The notes below the pieces were generated by a model, which was given only the letters and a program-made list of their open reading frames with translations, was not told the DNA's origin and searched no databases. From Candidatus Binatia bacterium (GTDB lineage: Bacteria; Desulfobacterota; Binatia; Bin18), in contig JAJEFA010000014.1 in assembly GCA_022820725.1 (NCBI GenBank), forward strand, positions 124,001 to 188,000: DNA of 64,000 nucleotides, in the 5' to 3' direction. The position numbers and the translations under genes are program-made. Positions 1 to 8,438 of this stretch are shown in pieces. How positions within the stretch are numbered: the first letter of the stretch is position 1; each line of letters begins with the position of its first letter.

Positions 1-1447
1 CAGCCAGAAAGAACTGGAGCGTCCACTGATCCTGCTGGTCTCCACCCGGCGTACCAAAAACCATACAAGGGTTTCCGTCCCGCATGACCAGGGTCGGCGT
101 CAGGGTGGTACGCGGGCGTTTTCCCGGCACCAAGGTGTTCGGATGCTTTGCATCCAGGAAGAAGGTCTGCACTCTGGTCCCTAGCGGGAAGCCGAGGCCG
201 TCTATTACCGGAGAGGACGGAATCCAGGCCCCGCTCGGGGTAAAAGAGGCCATATTCCGCTCGTTATCGATCACCGCCACATAGACGGTGCCTGGACCCC
301 AATTCCGGGCCGCAAAGATATCTTCCCCTTCGAGCAGCGCAGCGCCGGTCCGCGGATTGCCCGGCCGCTGGTCAAGCGACGCCTGTCCGTTGTCGATCAG
401 CTCACGTCGCCTGGACGCATAGTCTTTGGAGAGGAGTCCTTCCAGTGGCACATCGGTAAAATCCGGATCGCCGTAGTATTGCTCACGGTCGGCGAAGGCA
501 AGCTTGGCCGCTTCTGTGACTGTATGAATATAATCCGCACTATTCAGGCCCATCGCCTTGAGATCAAACCCTTCAAGCAGGGCCAGTTGCTGCAGGAACA
601 CCGGGCCTTGGCTCCAGGGGCCACATTTGTAGACATCATAGCCACGGTAGTTGAGGGTCGTCGGCTCTTCGATCCGAATATGAAAGTCGGCCAAGTCTTC
701 CGCGCTCAGCAGCCCCCCCTGTTCTTTCGCGTGGGCTGCTATGGTCTGGGCGATGGATCCCTCGTAAAATTCGGCTCGAGCGGCTGCCAGACCGCCGAGG
801 CGGTCATCACCGGCCCGTTCTTCGGCCACCGTCAGACGCCGGAAGGTCCGGGCCAAGTCCGGGTTCGTCACGACTTGGCCGATGTCGGGCAAGTGTCCAC
901 CTGGCAGATAGACCTTGGCAGAAGACGGCCAGTGTTTCCTGAAATGCTCGGCATTTCCGGCAATCGAAAAATCCATATTCAGATAGGCCGGTGCCGGGCC
1001 CCGTAAGGCACAATGCATGGGAAAGCCATTCTCGGCCAGTTCCAGCGCGGGAGCGACCACCTGGGCAAAGCTACAGGTCCCAAAGCGTTGCAGCACGGAA
1101 ATGAAAGCGTCCGGAGCTGCACACGGCCCGGCGGCCAGGGCTCCGCTGCCGGGGATGAGGGTGATACCCTGCTGCTGAAACCATTCAAGCGTTGCCGCCT
1201 TGGGCGCAACAGTACTGCCGTTAATCGAGAAGACTCTCTTGTCCGTTGCGCTATAGGCGAGCGCGGACAGTTCGCCCCCAAAGGTATGCATATGGGGGTT
1301 GAGTACGCCTTCGGCCAGCGTCGCGGCAACAGCCGCATCAAATGCGTTGCCCCCAGCCCGGAGAATGTGCATACCGGCTTCGGCGGACAGATAGTGCTCG
1401 GTCGAAATCATCCCTCGCGTACCCATCAGGGTCGGGCGATAGGCCAT
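1..1447 (-). CDS. ggt: Gamma-glutamyltransferase family protein, 3' end cut by window edge
   Basis: The frame is open from the ATG at 1447 to the left edge (482 codons), so the C-terminus is missing. GGT enzymes are Ntn-hydrolases that self-cleave before a catalytic threonine and hydrolyse or transfer gamma-glutamyl groups from glutathione-like substrates. Visible family marks are the N-terminal STEHYLSAEAG and LRAGGNAFDAAVA segments, PGSGALAAGP, and the small-subunit start GPGTVYVAVIDNERNMASF, whose Thr aligns with the autocatalytic Thr; the usual T-T-H is T-V-Y here. GTPGGDQQDQWTLQF near the edge is also typical. AAGGAG lies a few bases before the ATG. The diverged T-V-Y suggests a YwrD-like or acylase-like branch rather than classic periplasmic GGT, and no clear signal peptide is seen. 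Confidence 0.88.
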   Translation of the reverse strand, partial: MAYRPTLMGTRGMISTEHYLSAEAGMHILRAGGNAFDAAVAATLAEGVLNPHMHTFGGELSALAYSATDKRVFSINGSTVAPKAATLEWFQQQGITLIPGSGALAAGPCAAPDAFISVLQRFGTCSFAQVVAPALELAENGFPMHCALRGPAPAYLNMDFSIAGNAEHFRKHWPSSAKVYLPGGHLPDIGQVVTNPDLARTFRRLTVAEERAGDDRLGGLAAARAEFYEGSIAQTIAAHAKEQGGLLSAEDLADFHIRIEEPTTLNYRGYDVYKCGPWSQGPVFLQQLALLEGFDLKAMGLNSADYIHTVTEAAKLAFADREQYYGDPDFTDVPLEGLLSKDYASRRRELIDNGQASLDQRPGNPRTGAALLEGEDIFAARNWGPGTVYVAVIDNERNMASFTPSGAWIPSSPVIDGLGFPLGTRVQTFFLDAKHPNTLVPGKRPRTTLTPTLVMRDGNPCMVFGTPGGDQQDQWTLQFFLA

Positions 1448-1484
1448 AGATCACTCCTTCATCAGTTGACAAGACAGACAGGCA

Positions 1485-1796
1485 TTAACCAGCGGCTTCC
1501 TCACTCAATGCTCTCACCTGCTCCTGTACCACGTCGGGTGGACACAGGGAAAGGAACCAGCGACCGGCAAGTAGCAGGACGGTAATATCGTCGGCAACAC
1601 CGATAAAAGGCAGAATATCAGGTAGTAGGTCCATAGGCAGCAGCATATAGACCAGTGCTCCGACCAGCACAGCCTTGGCCCGGAGCGGCACCCGCCGGTC
1701 TCGAAACAGCCGCCAGAACAGCTTGGCAAACCGGGGCAGATGCCGGACGAGTTTCAGAATATGAAGAGGGGACAGGCTCGGGCGTCCTATAGGCAT
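1485..1796 (-). CDS. DUF1232 (YkvA-like) small membrane protein
   Basis: A 103-residue protein with the DUF1232 signature around residues 50-75: YMLLPMDLLPDILPFIG followed by VADDITVLLLA. The family is small and membrane-associated, with no established biochemical role. The basic N-terminus (LPRFAKLFWRLFRDRRVPLRAKA) precedes one or two hydrophobic segments. It lies 37 bp upstream of the gamma-glutamyltransferase on the same strand and may be co-transcribed with it. No strong Shine-Dalgarno precedes the chosen ATG, so the start is less certain than the family assignment. Confidence 0.8.
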   Translation of the reverse strand: MPIGRPSLSPLHILKLVRHLPRFAKLFWRLFRDRRVPLRAKAVLVGALVYMLLPMDLLPDILPFIGVADDITVLLLAGRWFLSLCPPDVVQEQVRALSEEAAG

Positions 1797-1872
1797 ATGT
1801 ACTCACACGTGGTCGGTCAAAGAGAACGGAGAAAGCCGCTCAACGTAGGTCTGTGGTTCCCGCTGTGTCTGC

Positions 1873-1902
1873 TACAATACGCTCATTCACGCCGTTCGTG
1901 AA
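1873..1902 (+). promoter_or_regulatory. Possible promoter and operator of the two-component operon
   Basis: TACAAT at 1873-1878 resembles a sigma-70 -10 box. It is followed at 1886-1902 by a perfect inverted repeat, TTCACG-CCGTT-CGTGAA, just upstream of the response-regulator start at 1922. No convincing -35 box is visible. An autoregulatory operator for the OmpR-type regulator is an inference. Confidence 0.3.
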
Positions 1903-1921
1903 CCTGAGGCAGCAGTGAGAC

Positions 1922-2599
1922 ATGCGTATTCTTGTGATTGAAGACGAAGCAAAAGTCGCCAGTTTTATTCGCCGCGGCCTTGAGGCCGAAGGCTACCGTG
2001 TTGATATCGCCCCGGACGGCGAGGTCGGACTGACCCAAGCGTTTGATCATGAGTACGATCTGATCGTTCTGGACGTCATGCTGCCCAGGCGGAATGGATT
2101 GAATGTCCTCCAGGAGATGCGAAGGCATAAGCTCCGCCTTCCGGTGCTGATGCTCACCGCACGTGATACGGTTGCGGATAAAGTCACCGGGCTGGATCGA
2201 GGCGCGGATGACTATCTGACAAAACCGTTTGCCTTTGAAGAACTGCTCGCCCGGATTCGCGCCTTGCTGCGTCGGGGTAGCCCCCTGTCTCCCTCCACCT
2301 TAAGCGTGGCGGATCTGGAGCTCGACCTGATCTCGCGCAAGGTCACACGTGCGGGCACTCGGATTGAACTGACCGCAAAGGAGTTCGCCCTGCTCGAATT
2401 CTTTTTGCGTCACCCAGGGCGTGTGCTCAGCCGCGCCCTGATCGCCCAGCATGTATGGGGCGTGGATTTCGACACCTTTACCAATGTGATTGACGTATAT
2501 GTCAACTATCTCAGGAAAAAAATTGATGCGGGGTTTCCCACCAAGCTGATCCATACCGTGCGCGGGGTGGGCTATGTCATAAAGGAACCTGAGGGATAA
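1922..2599 (+). CDS. OmpR/CusR-family response regulator
   Basis: A 225-residue regulator with a receiver domain (1-115) and a C-terminal OmpR-type winged helix (about 127-220). Acidic pocket residues E7/D8, phospho-acceptor Asp51 (LIVLDVMLP), Thr79 (LMLTARD) and Lys101 (YLTKPF) are all present, so it should be phosphorylated normally. The effector domain shows ELTAKEFALLEFFLRHPG and VYVNYLRKKID, closest in style to heavy-metal regulators of the CusR/CopR type. The stop codon overlaps the ATG of the sensor kinase at 2599, indicating translational coupling. Neighbours do not reveal the signal or target; no metal efflux gene is adjacent. Confidence 0.93.
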   Translation: MRILVIEDEAKVASFIRRGLEAEGYRVDIAPDGEVGLTQAFDHEYDLIVLDVMLPRRNGLNVLQEMRRHKLRLPVLMLTARDTVADKVTGLDRGADDYLTKPFAFEELLARIRALLRRGSPLSPSTLSVADLELDLISRKVTRAGTRIELTAKEFALLEFFLRHPGRVLSRALIAQHVWGVDFDTFTNVIDVYVNYLRKKIDAGFPTKLIHTVRGVGYVIKEPEG

Positions 2600-4092
2600 T
2601 GCGGTTCCTCTTTTCCAGCCTGCGGGCTCGCCTGACGCTGTGGTATACGGCTCTGCTGACCGGGATGTTAGCCCTCCTGGGGACAACGGCCCTCATCCTT
2701 CTCGACCAGGGCTTGCGCGACAATATCGATGCCTCGTTGAAATCGGTCGCCGTGTCCATTGCCGATTCAGTCCGGCGTCCCTCGTCGCCGGGACGTGATT
2801 TAGATGCGGCTTTGAACGCGCTGCTTGGTCCGTTTGGTCCCGGGCCGACTTCTCGGTTCTTTCGTTTACTTGATCCATTCGGTCGTCCGGACCCCCGCAT
2901 CGTGCCGCGCCCGCGTATGCAATTCCCACTCAGCCCGGAAGCGCAGTTGAACGCCCGGCAAGGCCGGGAAACCTATCAAACCATCACCTTGTCCTCTCCT
3001 CAGGGGAGAGAGAGGGGGGGGATACCGGCCCGGCTGCTGACGCTGCCGGTTATTGAGCGCGGCCGGATGATTCATCTCGTTCAGGTCGCCATGCCTCTTG
3101 AGAGTGCGGACACGGCCCGTTCCCGGTTTCTCTTGATTCTCTTGGGACTCACCCCCCTGGCGCTCGGGGGAGCTGGGGTGGGCGGCTGGTTTCTGGCGCG
3201 GCGCGCTCTGGCTCCCGTGGATGCGATGGTTGATACGGCCCGGGCAATAGAGGCGGAAGACCTCTCGCGCCGGATCGAGGCCGCAGACAGTACGGACGAA
3301 CTCAGCCGTCTAGCCGCCGTCCTAAACGCCATGCTGGAGCGGCTGGAACGCGCGTTTACTGCCGTTAAGCACTTTAGCGCCGATGCCGCTCATGAACTGC
3401 GCACCCCGCTTACGATCTTAAAAGGTGAGATTGAGGTTGCGCTCCGCTCTCCTCCGACGCCGGAGGAATATCGCTCCGTCCTGGTCAGCTGCCTTGAAGA
3501 AGTTGACCGCCTCAGCACGCTCGTCACGGACCTGCTCTTTCTGGCCCGCTCTGACAGCGGCAATATGAGTATCGCGCGTACGCCGGTCAATCTGGCGGCA
3601 GTCCTGCGTGATGTTTGTGTCGCGCTGGGCGCGCTGGCCGAGACGGCGCATATTACCTTCAGGCATGAAGCGCCCACCGATCTCTGGGTGCGAGGAAGCG
3701 AGACCATACTGTTCCGACTTATGTTCAACCTGGGTGAGAATGCTATTAAATACACCCTGGAGGGTGGGACCGTGACGCTGACCCTGGAACCACGCGGGAC
3801 AGAGGCATACTTGTCTGTGAGAGACACCGGAGCCGGTATTGCCGCCGAGGAGCAGCCTCATATCTTTGATCGCTTTTATCGCGCCGACCCGGCCCGGAGC
3901 CGTGGAGGAACCGGTCTCGGTCTGGCACTCGCCCGTTCAATTGCGCTTGCCCATGGCGGGCAGATCAGTGTCGAGAGCCGCGTCGGGCAAGGGAGCTGTT
4001 TCACTGTCCGGCTCCCGCTGGTCTCAGTGCAGCAGCCTGCCGGATCGCCCGGTCAGGAGAAACCCAAGTCGGAAGGCGAACAGAGGGAATGA
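2599..4092 (+). CDS. Membrane sensor histidine kinase (HAMP-HisKA-HATPase)
   Basis: 497 residues. TM1 lies at about 13-36, a periplasmic sensor region at about 37-175, TM2 at about 176-200, then HAMP, HisKA with His265 in AHELRTPL, and an ATPase domain with N-box GENAIKYT (about 379-386), G1 DTGAGI (409-414) and G2 GGTGLGLALA. It is cognate to the overlapping response regulator. The periplasmic loop has an unusual low-complexity stretch (about 133-141, SSPQGRERG) encoded by a purine-rich inverted repeat near 2994-3018, possibly a small in-frame insertion. The organisation is CusS/BaeS-like, but the ligand cannot be read from the sequence. Confidence 0.93.
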   Translation: MRFLFSSLRARLTLWYTALLTGMLALLGTTALILLDQGLRDNIDASLKSVAVSIADSVRRPSSPGRDLDAALNALLGPFGPGPTSRFFRLLDPFGRPDPRIVPRPRMQFPLSPEAQLNARQGRETYQTITLSSPQGRERGGIPARLLTLPVIERGRMIHLVQVAMPLESADTARSRFLLILLGLTPLALGGAGVGGWFLARRALAPVDAMVDTARAIEAEDLSRRIEAADSTDELSRLAAVLNAMLERLERAFTAVKHFSADAAHELRTPLTILKGEIEVALRSPPTPEEYRSVLVSCLEEVDRLSTLVTDLLFLARSDSGNMSIARTPVNLAAVLRDVCVALGALAETAHITFRHEAPTDLWVRGSETILFRLMFNLGENAIKYTLEGGTVTLTLEPRGTEAYLSVRDTGAGIAAEEQPHIFDRFYRADPARSRGGTGLGLALARSIALAHGGQISVESRVGQGSCFTVRLPLVSVQQPAGSPGQEKPKSEGEQRE

Positions 4093-4598
4093 GGCAGCGG
4101 GGAGGCGTGTCAGACATGCGGCCGGTGTTCAGGCAGTATTTCCGACTTCTCAGTCTCCTAGCCGGGGTGTTCATTCTTTTGCTCGTCCTCCCGTCAGAGT
4201 CTGGCGCTGAAGGTCCTCCGCTGCCAGTCCGTTTCAGTGGGAAGCTCTATTTCGTTCCAACCGGCGAGCCTGGTCGGCATGACGACCTCCTGGCCTTCGG
4301 GATTTCCAAAGAAAAGGAAGTCTATCTTCAGGTTGACGAATTCCACACCACGAGTCGAATGGAAAGCGAGCTTTCTGTGCTCCGAGCCATGCGCCGACAC
4401 AAACCGAATCTGCGTATCCTCAACGGAGAGATTTTAGCTCCGCTCCTGACCGAGGAGCATATTCGGAAACCCGTCCTGCTTGCCGGATTTTTCTACCGAA
4501 CGAGTGGCCGGCTCACTCTTGTCTCGGCCGTCCTCGAAGAGGAAGAGGAAATGCCTCCCGCCCAGCAAACTCCGCAACCAAAAGCGCACTACTGGTGA
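4089..4598 (+). CDS. Exported protein of unknown function, paralogue of the protein at 22591-23061
   Basis: It overlaps the kinase stop by the ATGA junction, so it is probably the third gene of the two-component operon. The N-terminus has a hydrophobic export signal (about residues 16-39, LLSLLAGVFILLLVLPSESG) with a likely cleavage near SGA-EG. The mature part has two matching beta-type segments, PVRFSGKLYF near the front and PVLLAGFFYRTSGRLTLVSAVL near the end. The protein at 22591-23061 has the same architecture (PIRLTGVLIR, PLHFEGRLYY, TFLISAV). The C-terminus is acidic, then Pro/Gln-rich. A second Met at residue 10 (MRPVFRQYF) could be the true start. No known domain recognised. Confidence 0.7.
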   Translation: MRQRGGVSDMRPVFRQYFRLLSLLAGVFILLLVLPSESGAEGPPLPVRFSGKLYFVPTGEPGRHDDLLAFGISKEKEVYLQVDEFHTTSRMESELSVLRAMRRHKPNLRILNGEILAPLLTEEHIRKPVLLAGFFYRTSGRLTLVSAVLEEEEEMPPAQQTPQPKAHYW

Positions 4599-4719
4599 AT
4601 CGCCTTCTCCTTAGAGGGATACCCCTGGGCTAGTCTGGGTGTCCTCCCATCCCACACTCCTCCGGGCAGAGGTCCTGTGGTACACTGCGGTCCACATCAG
4701 ACTATGTAAGGAGGTTCCT

Positions 4720-5223
4720 ATGGCGGTCAAACCTGGCTGGGAAGGACGTTGCTACGAAGACTTTGAAATCGGGGATGTCTATCGCTGTCGCTTGGGGCGG
4801 ACGGTGACGGAGACGGATAATACCTGGTTTACCTTGCTGACCTGTAATACCAATCAAATCCATTTTAATAACGAATACGGCAAACAGACCGAATTCGGTC
4901 AATGCCTGATTAACAGCGGGCTCACCCTGGCGATTGTTGCCGGGCTCGGTGTCGCCGATGTGAGTGAGAACGGCTTTAACCTGGGCTGGGATAATGTCAC
5001 CCTCCCAAATCCGGTGTTTGCCGGCGATACGCTGTATTCCGAGTCGGAAGTTCTGGAGAAGCGCGAATCCAAGTCCAAGCCGCAGTGGGGAATCATCAAA
5101 GTTGAGACACGGGGGGTCAAACAAGACGGCACCTTGGTGTGTCAGTACACGCGCAACGTGATGGTCTGGAAACAGGCGCATGTCCCCAAGCGCGATCTTT
5201 TTCCCGAGTTAAAGCAGGATTAG
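4720..5223 (+). CDS. MaoC-family hydratase
   Basis: A 167-residue hot-dog fold protein starting MAVKPGWEGRCYEDFEIGD, a typical opening for stand-alone MaoC enoyl-CoA hydratase-like proteins. The segment NQIHFNNEYGKQTEFGQCLINSGLT corresponds to the conserved hydratase region (N-x-x-H-x-N/D). The start at 4720 is supported by AAGGAGG seven bases upstream; an in-frame ATG at 4639 has no such site. MaoC proteins hydrate 2-enoyl-CoA esters or related mesaconyl-CoA substrates. Transcribed alone, convergent with the nitroreductase. Confidence 0.88.
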   Translation: MAVKPGWEGRCYEDFEIGDVYRCRLGRTVTETDNTWFTLLTCNTNQIHFNNEYGKQTEFGQCLINSGLTLAIVAGLGVADVSENGFNLGWDNVTLPNPVFAGDTLYSESEVLEKRESKSKPQWGIIKVETRGVKQDGTLVCQYTRNVMVWKQAHVPKRDLFPELKQD

Positions 5224-5228
5224 GCAGA

Positions 5229-5251
5229 GGGACAGCCGTACAGGGCTGCCC
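5229..5251. terminator. Imperfect inverted repeat between convergent genes
   Basis: An imperfect palindrome (GGGACAGCC/GTAC/AGGGCTGCCC) lies between the MaoC stop and the nitroreductase stop. It lacks a U-tract, so it may be a dispersed palindromic repeat rather than a true intrinsic terminator. Confidence 0.3.
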
Positions 5252-5262
5252 TACCCAATCCC

Positions 5263-5934
5263 CTATGCGTTTTCCACAGCGGGGAGTTGTGGGAACGCCT
5301 CTCCATATCGATTCAGCCAGGTCACCTCTTCGACCGGGCGTCGGGTCACCGGCCCGAATTTTCCTTTGGGATAGCCAATCGGAATGAGCGCATACGTCGT
5401 AAGAAATTCGGGCAGGTCGAGAATTTGCCGCATCTCGTCCTCATACAACGTCGTAATCGTCGTGAGCGAGGCACCCAGGCCAAGGGCCCGGCACGCCAGC
5501 AGGATGTTCTGAATCGCGGGATAGATACTCCCACCCAGAATCCGTAGAAAGGTTTCTCTGTTCGGTCCGTTGAGACGGGCTTCATGACTCTTGCGCGAGC
5601 GGAGACAGGGGATAAGCAGGACCGGCGGCGCAGCCAGGTGCTCGGCCAGATAGGCGGCCGCGCGTACGTTTTTGCTGTTCTCCGGCGTGAGTCCGGCTTT
5701 GGCATAATTGGTTTCCGCCATGCGCCAGCCGCGCAGATAGATCTCGGCAATCTGTTCCTTTACTTTCTGTTCCGTGACGACCACAAAGCGCCAGGCCTGG
5801 ACCCCGCCTCCACTCGGCCCCTGAGTGCCGGCTTCAATCACTTTGTAAATAAGCGCTAATGGAACCGGATCGGTCCTGAGGCGGCGCATACTGCGGCAGG
5901 AATACATAATGTCAAACAGATCGGTCTCGGCCAT
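5263..5934 (-). CDS. Nitroreductase family protein
   Basis: 223 residues. The N-terminal LFDIMYSCRSMRRLRTDPVP is the standard FMN-binding nitroreductase opening, followed by GTQGPSGGGVQAWRFVVV, which binds the FMN phosphate, and a C-terminal LIPIGYPKGKFGPVTRRPVEEV. The family reduces nitroaromatics, quinones or related substrates with NAD(P)H. The start at 5934 (MAETDLF) has GAAGAGGA upstream; an earlier in-frame ATG at 5970 is less well supported. Substrate unknown. Confidence 0.9.
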   Translation of the reverse strand: MAETDLFDIMYSCRSMRRLRTDPVPLALIYKVIEAGTQGPSGGGVQAWRFVVVTEQKVKEQIAEIYLRGWRMAETNYAKAGLTPENSKNVRAAAYLAEHLAAPPVLLIPCLRSRKSHEARLNGPNRETFLRILGGSIYPAIQNILLACRALGLGASLTTITTLYEDEMRQILDLPEFLTTYALIPIGYPKGKFGPVTRRPVEEVTWLNRYGEAFPQLPAVENA

Positions 5935-6057
5935 GATGTCCTCTTCTTCCCGTTGGGCTGAACAGAACATATCTATTCCCTGGAGAGAGCACTAGGAGAC
6001 ACCAGGTTGTCGAATGGCTCCGGGCTTGGCACAATCCCCAACAAAGGAGGGTCTCGT

Positions 6058-6618
6058 ATGACAACCCCAACCATCCATGAAATTCCCGTAGAGCAGGCCA
6101 CCCCTGAAACAGTTGCGCCATTCGGACAGTTGCTCGGCGTCCATGAGCAGGCCAAGCCGCTGCCGGTCGCCTTCTATGATGGCAAGGTCAGCGTCTACGC
6201 TCCGGTGACGTTCGAGTCTGATGAAGAGACCATGCTCACCCTGGCCAGCGTTGACCGCCGCGAGATGCAGGTCCAATGGATGGAGCGCCATTTCAAGCAT
6301 ACGCAGACCTTCATTCCGCTTGAGGGGAAACCGTTCGTCGTTGTCCTTGCCCCCCCAACCGAGGGCGACCTGCCGGACCTCGAACAGGCCCGGGCACTCC
6401 TGTTCGACGGCTCGTCTGGCTTTACGATGAAGGTCGGAACCTGGCACGAATTTCCGTTTGCCCTGGTCGACCAGTCAAATGTGATCGTCATTCTGCGCCG
6501 GGAGACCACGCAAAATCTTATGCCCGACAATGTCGTTGATGGGGAAGCGCACGGGCCAGACCTTGATAAAAAGAATTTGGTCGCCCGGACAGGGGTGACG
6601 GTCCAGGTCAAGATGTAA
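6058..6618 (+). CDS. Ureidoglycolate lyase family protein (AllA-like)
   Basis: 186 residues. ETVAPFGQLLG near the N-terminus, MQVQWMERHFKHTQTFIPLEGKPFVVVLAPP in the middle and GTWHEFPFAL are the cupin-type core of ureidoglycolate lyase, which releases urea from ureidoglycolate in allantoin catabolism. CAAAGGAGG seven bases upstream fixes the start at 6058. There are no other allantoin genes nearby, so the true substrate may be a related ureido acid or unknown. Convergent with the SDR gene. Confidence 0.82.
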   Translation: MTTPTIHEIPVEQATPETVAPFGQLLGVHEQAKPLPVAFYDGKVSVYAPVTFESDEETMLTLASVDRREMQVQWMERHFKHTQTFIPLEGKPFVVVLAPPTEGDLPDLEQARALLFDGSSGFTMKVGTWHEFPFALVDQSNVIVILRRETTQNLMPDNVVDGEAHGPDLDKKNLVARTGVTVQVKM

Positions 6619-6662
6619 GACGGAGGAAAAAGGTAAGCTTCTTCTCCGGCTCTGCCCGGTCA

Positions 6663-7427
6663 TTAGTAATGGCACCGCCCGCCATCGATATTGAGCGTTT
6701 GCCCGCTCATAAAGTCGCTCGCATCCGACGCCAAAAAGAGAACCGTCCCTGCCACGTCTTCCGGCTCTTCGTTGCGTTTGATGATCTGCCGCTTGACCGA
6801 CTGCCGCCGGAACCGCTCAAAGGTTTCGGGATCGAGGATCGTCTTGCTCGCTTCGGTCATCGTGTGGCCAGGGGTGATAGCATTCACATTGATCCCCGTC
6901 CCGGCAAGTTCTCTCGCTAGCGCACGCGTGAGGGAAAACACCGCCCCCTTTGAGGCGACGTAATGGAGAGCAAACGGATCCCCAGCCCAGATCGTACTCG
7001 ACGAAACATTAATGATCTTGCCTTTGCCCTGTTCCTTCATGGTCGGCACGACCGCCTTACAGCACAGCCAGATGCCTTTGACGTTCACCTCCATCATTCG
7101 ATCCCATTCGGCTTCCGCGATCTGATCGAACGGGCCGACCCACATCCCCCCGTACAGGGCAGCATTATTCACCAGAATATCGATCTGGCCGAAACGTTCG
7201 AGCGCCGCAGCGGCCATGGCTTCGGTGCTTTGGGCGCTCGTGACATCGGTAGTCACCTCCACCACCTCACCCCCCGAGTCCCGGACTCTGGCGACGGTCT
7301 CCTCGCACGACAGAACGTCAGACGCGACTACCCGGGCTCCCTCCCGCGCAAAGGCGCGGCAGTATTCCTGGCCGATCCCCCGCGCCGCCCCGGTCACGAT
7401 GGCTACCCTCCCAGTCAGTGATGCCAT
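6663..7427 (-). CDS. Short-chain dehydrogenase/reductase
   Basis: 254 residues, the usual length for classical SDRs. The Rossmann motif VTGAARGIG is at about residues 12-20, NNAA at about 87-90, and the catalytic S-Y-K set is in SSSTIWAG and YVASKGA. The C-terminal GQTLNIDGG is also classical. It oxidises or reduces an alcohol/ketone using NAD(P). The adenosine-binding site is read as NAD(H)-type from ASDV. Stands alone on its strand; substrate not deducible. Confidence 0.92.
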   Translation of the reverse strand: MASLTGRVAIVTGAARGIGQEYCRAFAREGARVVASDVLSCEETVARVRDSGGEVVEVTTDVTSAQSTEAMAAAALERFGQIDILVNNAALYGGMWVGPFDQIAEAEWDRMMEVNVKGIWLCCKAVVPTMKEQGKGKIINVSSSTIWAGDPFALHYVASKGAVFSLTRALARELAGTGINVNAITPGHTMTEASKTILDPETFERFRRQSVKRQIIKRNEEPEDVAGTVLFLASDASDFMSGQTLNIDGGRCHY

Positions 7428-7640
7428 ACTTATCCCTCCTTTCTCTTCCCTTGCCGTATCACCTCAGCCAGACCAGACAAGAGGGAAGCCTGCGGATCGG
7501 TGCGCCTTGTCCTGTGGCGATGGCAGGCCAAACCCGCCAAACGTGGAGCCCCCTCCCAGGCAGCAGGCGTTAGATATACAAGAAGGAGGTTGAAACGTAT
7601 AAAAGACAGAAAGTGCCGGGGCTAAAAACGGATAACAGGA

Positions 7641-7790
7641 ATGGACATTGACCGGGTGCGGAGGCTGATACGTCAAGGCACAATCACGCTACGCTTTACC
7701 GATCACGCCATTACGGAAGCGAGAAAAGATGGACTCACGAAGGAATGGGAATCCAATTGGAAAAGACGAAGGCGAAGAAAGCAGCGGTAA
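7641..7790 (+). pseudogene. Truncated DUF4258-type toxin remnant
   Basis: The first 33 or so residues (MDIDRVRRLIRQGTITL, RFTDHAITEARKDGL) match the start of DUF4258 toxins, which are normally about 80-100 residues. The frame then runs into unrelated basic codons and stops after 49 residues. The rest of the toxin appears deleted, with the antitoxin frame following immediately. Confidence 0.55.
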
Positions 7791-8062
7791 AACGCTGCCT
7801 GGAAGGATGTTCGGGTCAGCTTCGTCCTGATGCAATAACCCGAGTTTTTCGGCGCGCTGGCAGCCCTGTCGAGGTCATTCTTGAAGATATTCCGGCTGAG
7901 GTCTGTCAAGTGTGCGGGCGAGCGTTCTTTTCACAAGAGATAGCCCGAGGGGTTGATCGAATTCTTTTTCCCTTCCACGGGAAGCATAGGCATATCCCAG
8001 ACCTCCCCCCGGCAAGAGTTATTGTTGACTTCGATAAGGCGCAACGGAAAGAAGCGGCATGA
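7745..8062 (+). CDS. YgiT-type zinc-finger antitoxin
   Basis: 105 residues. The segment from about residue 17 (KRCLEGCSGQLRPDAITRVF) through EDIPAEVCQVCGRAFFS is the YgiT/MqsA-type zinc-finger module, with Cys pairs C18/C22 and C-x2-C in EVCQVCG. VDFDKAQRKEAA ends it. Members pair with DUF4258 or MqsR-like toxins and repress their operon. Here the first 15 or so residues are read out of frame from the decayed toxin gene, so the natural start was probably lost. Likely an orphan antitoxin after toxin deletion. Confidence 0.6.
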   Translation: MGIQLEKTKAKKAAVKRCLEGCSGQLRPDAITRVFRRAGSPVEVILEDIPAEVCQVCGRAFFSQEIARGVDRILFPFHGKHRHIPDLPPARVIVDFDKAQRKEAA

Positions 8063-8438
8063 TGGTATTCATGCTCGTTCTACACTGTGAGCGAATTTCC
8101 ACCAAGGAAACGGGACAAACCATAGGTTGGGTAAGCGTAGCGTAGCCCGACATCTCTTCTGTTCAGTATCCTGCTGAAGTACAATTTCAGGCTTCGGCGA
8201 TTGCCCGTGCTGGTTGGACAGTAAAAAAACAGGGAGGGAAATAATGACTTGTTGAGGAGCTACAAAGAGATGTTCTCAATTCTGAAGTACGAATTACGGA
8301 GCTACTTCGGAAAAGTCTTGTCGTGGCTTGGGCGCTAACTCCCAATACGCCCTTCAACACAGACTCGGATCTCTGTTCAGTGTCACGATTCTGAAAACCC
8401 TGTTTCTCCGAGGAGCAACAACAAAGTCTTCCCGTCTT
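8063..8438. other. Intergenic stretch with gene debris
   Basis: 376 bases without an intact gene. It contains the AbiTii-like remnant listed separately and, near 8127-8150, a GC-rich phrase (GGTTGGGTAAGCGTAGCG) of a type common as a dispersed repeat. No RNA gene or terminator recognised. Confidence 0.4.
8248..8394 (+). pseudogene. AbiTii-like N-terminal remnant
   Basis: In this frame the sequence reads LVEELQRDVLNSEVRITELL then RKSLVVA, which resembles the start of the AbiTii domain (LV-E-LQ ... LLRKALVVA). It then diverges and stops after about 48 codons. The in-frame upstream codons are stops and the nearest ATG (8244) is one base out of frame. The similarity is short and recognised by eye only. 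Confidence 0.4.

Noticed and set aside
7464..7676. 70-codon minus-strand frame with Gly/Pro-rich end, looking like a secreted peptide
   Set aside because: No ribosome site and no relatives; it lies upstream of the SDR gene in non-coding sequence.
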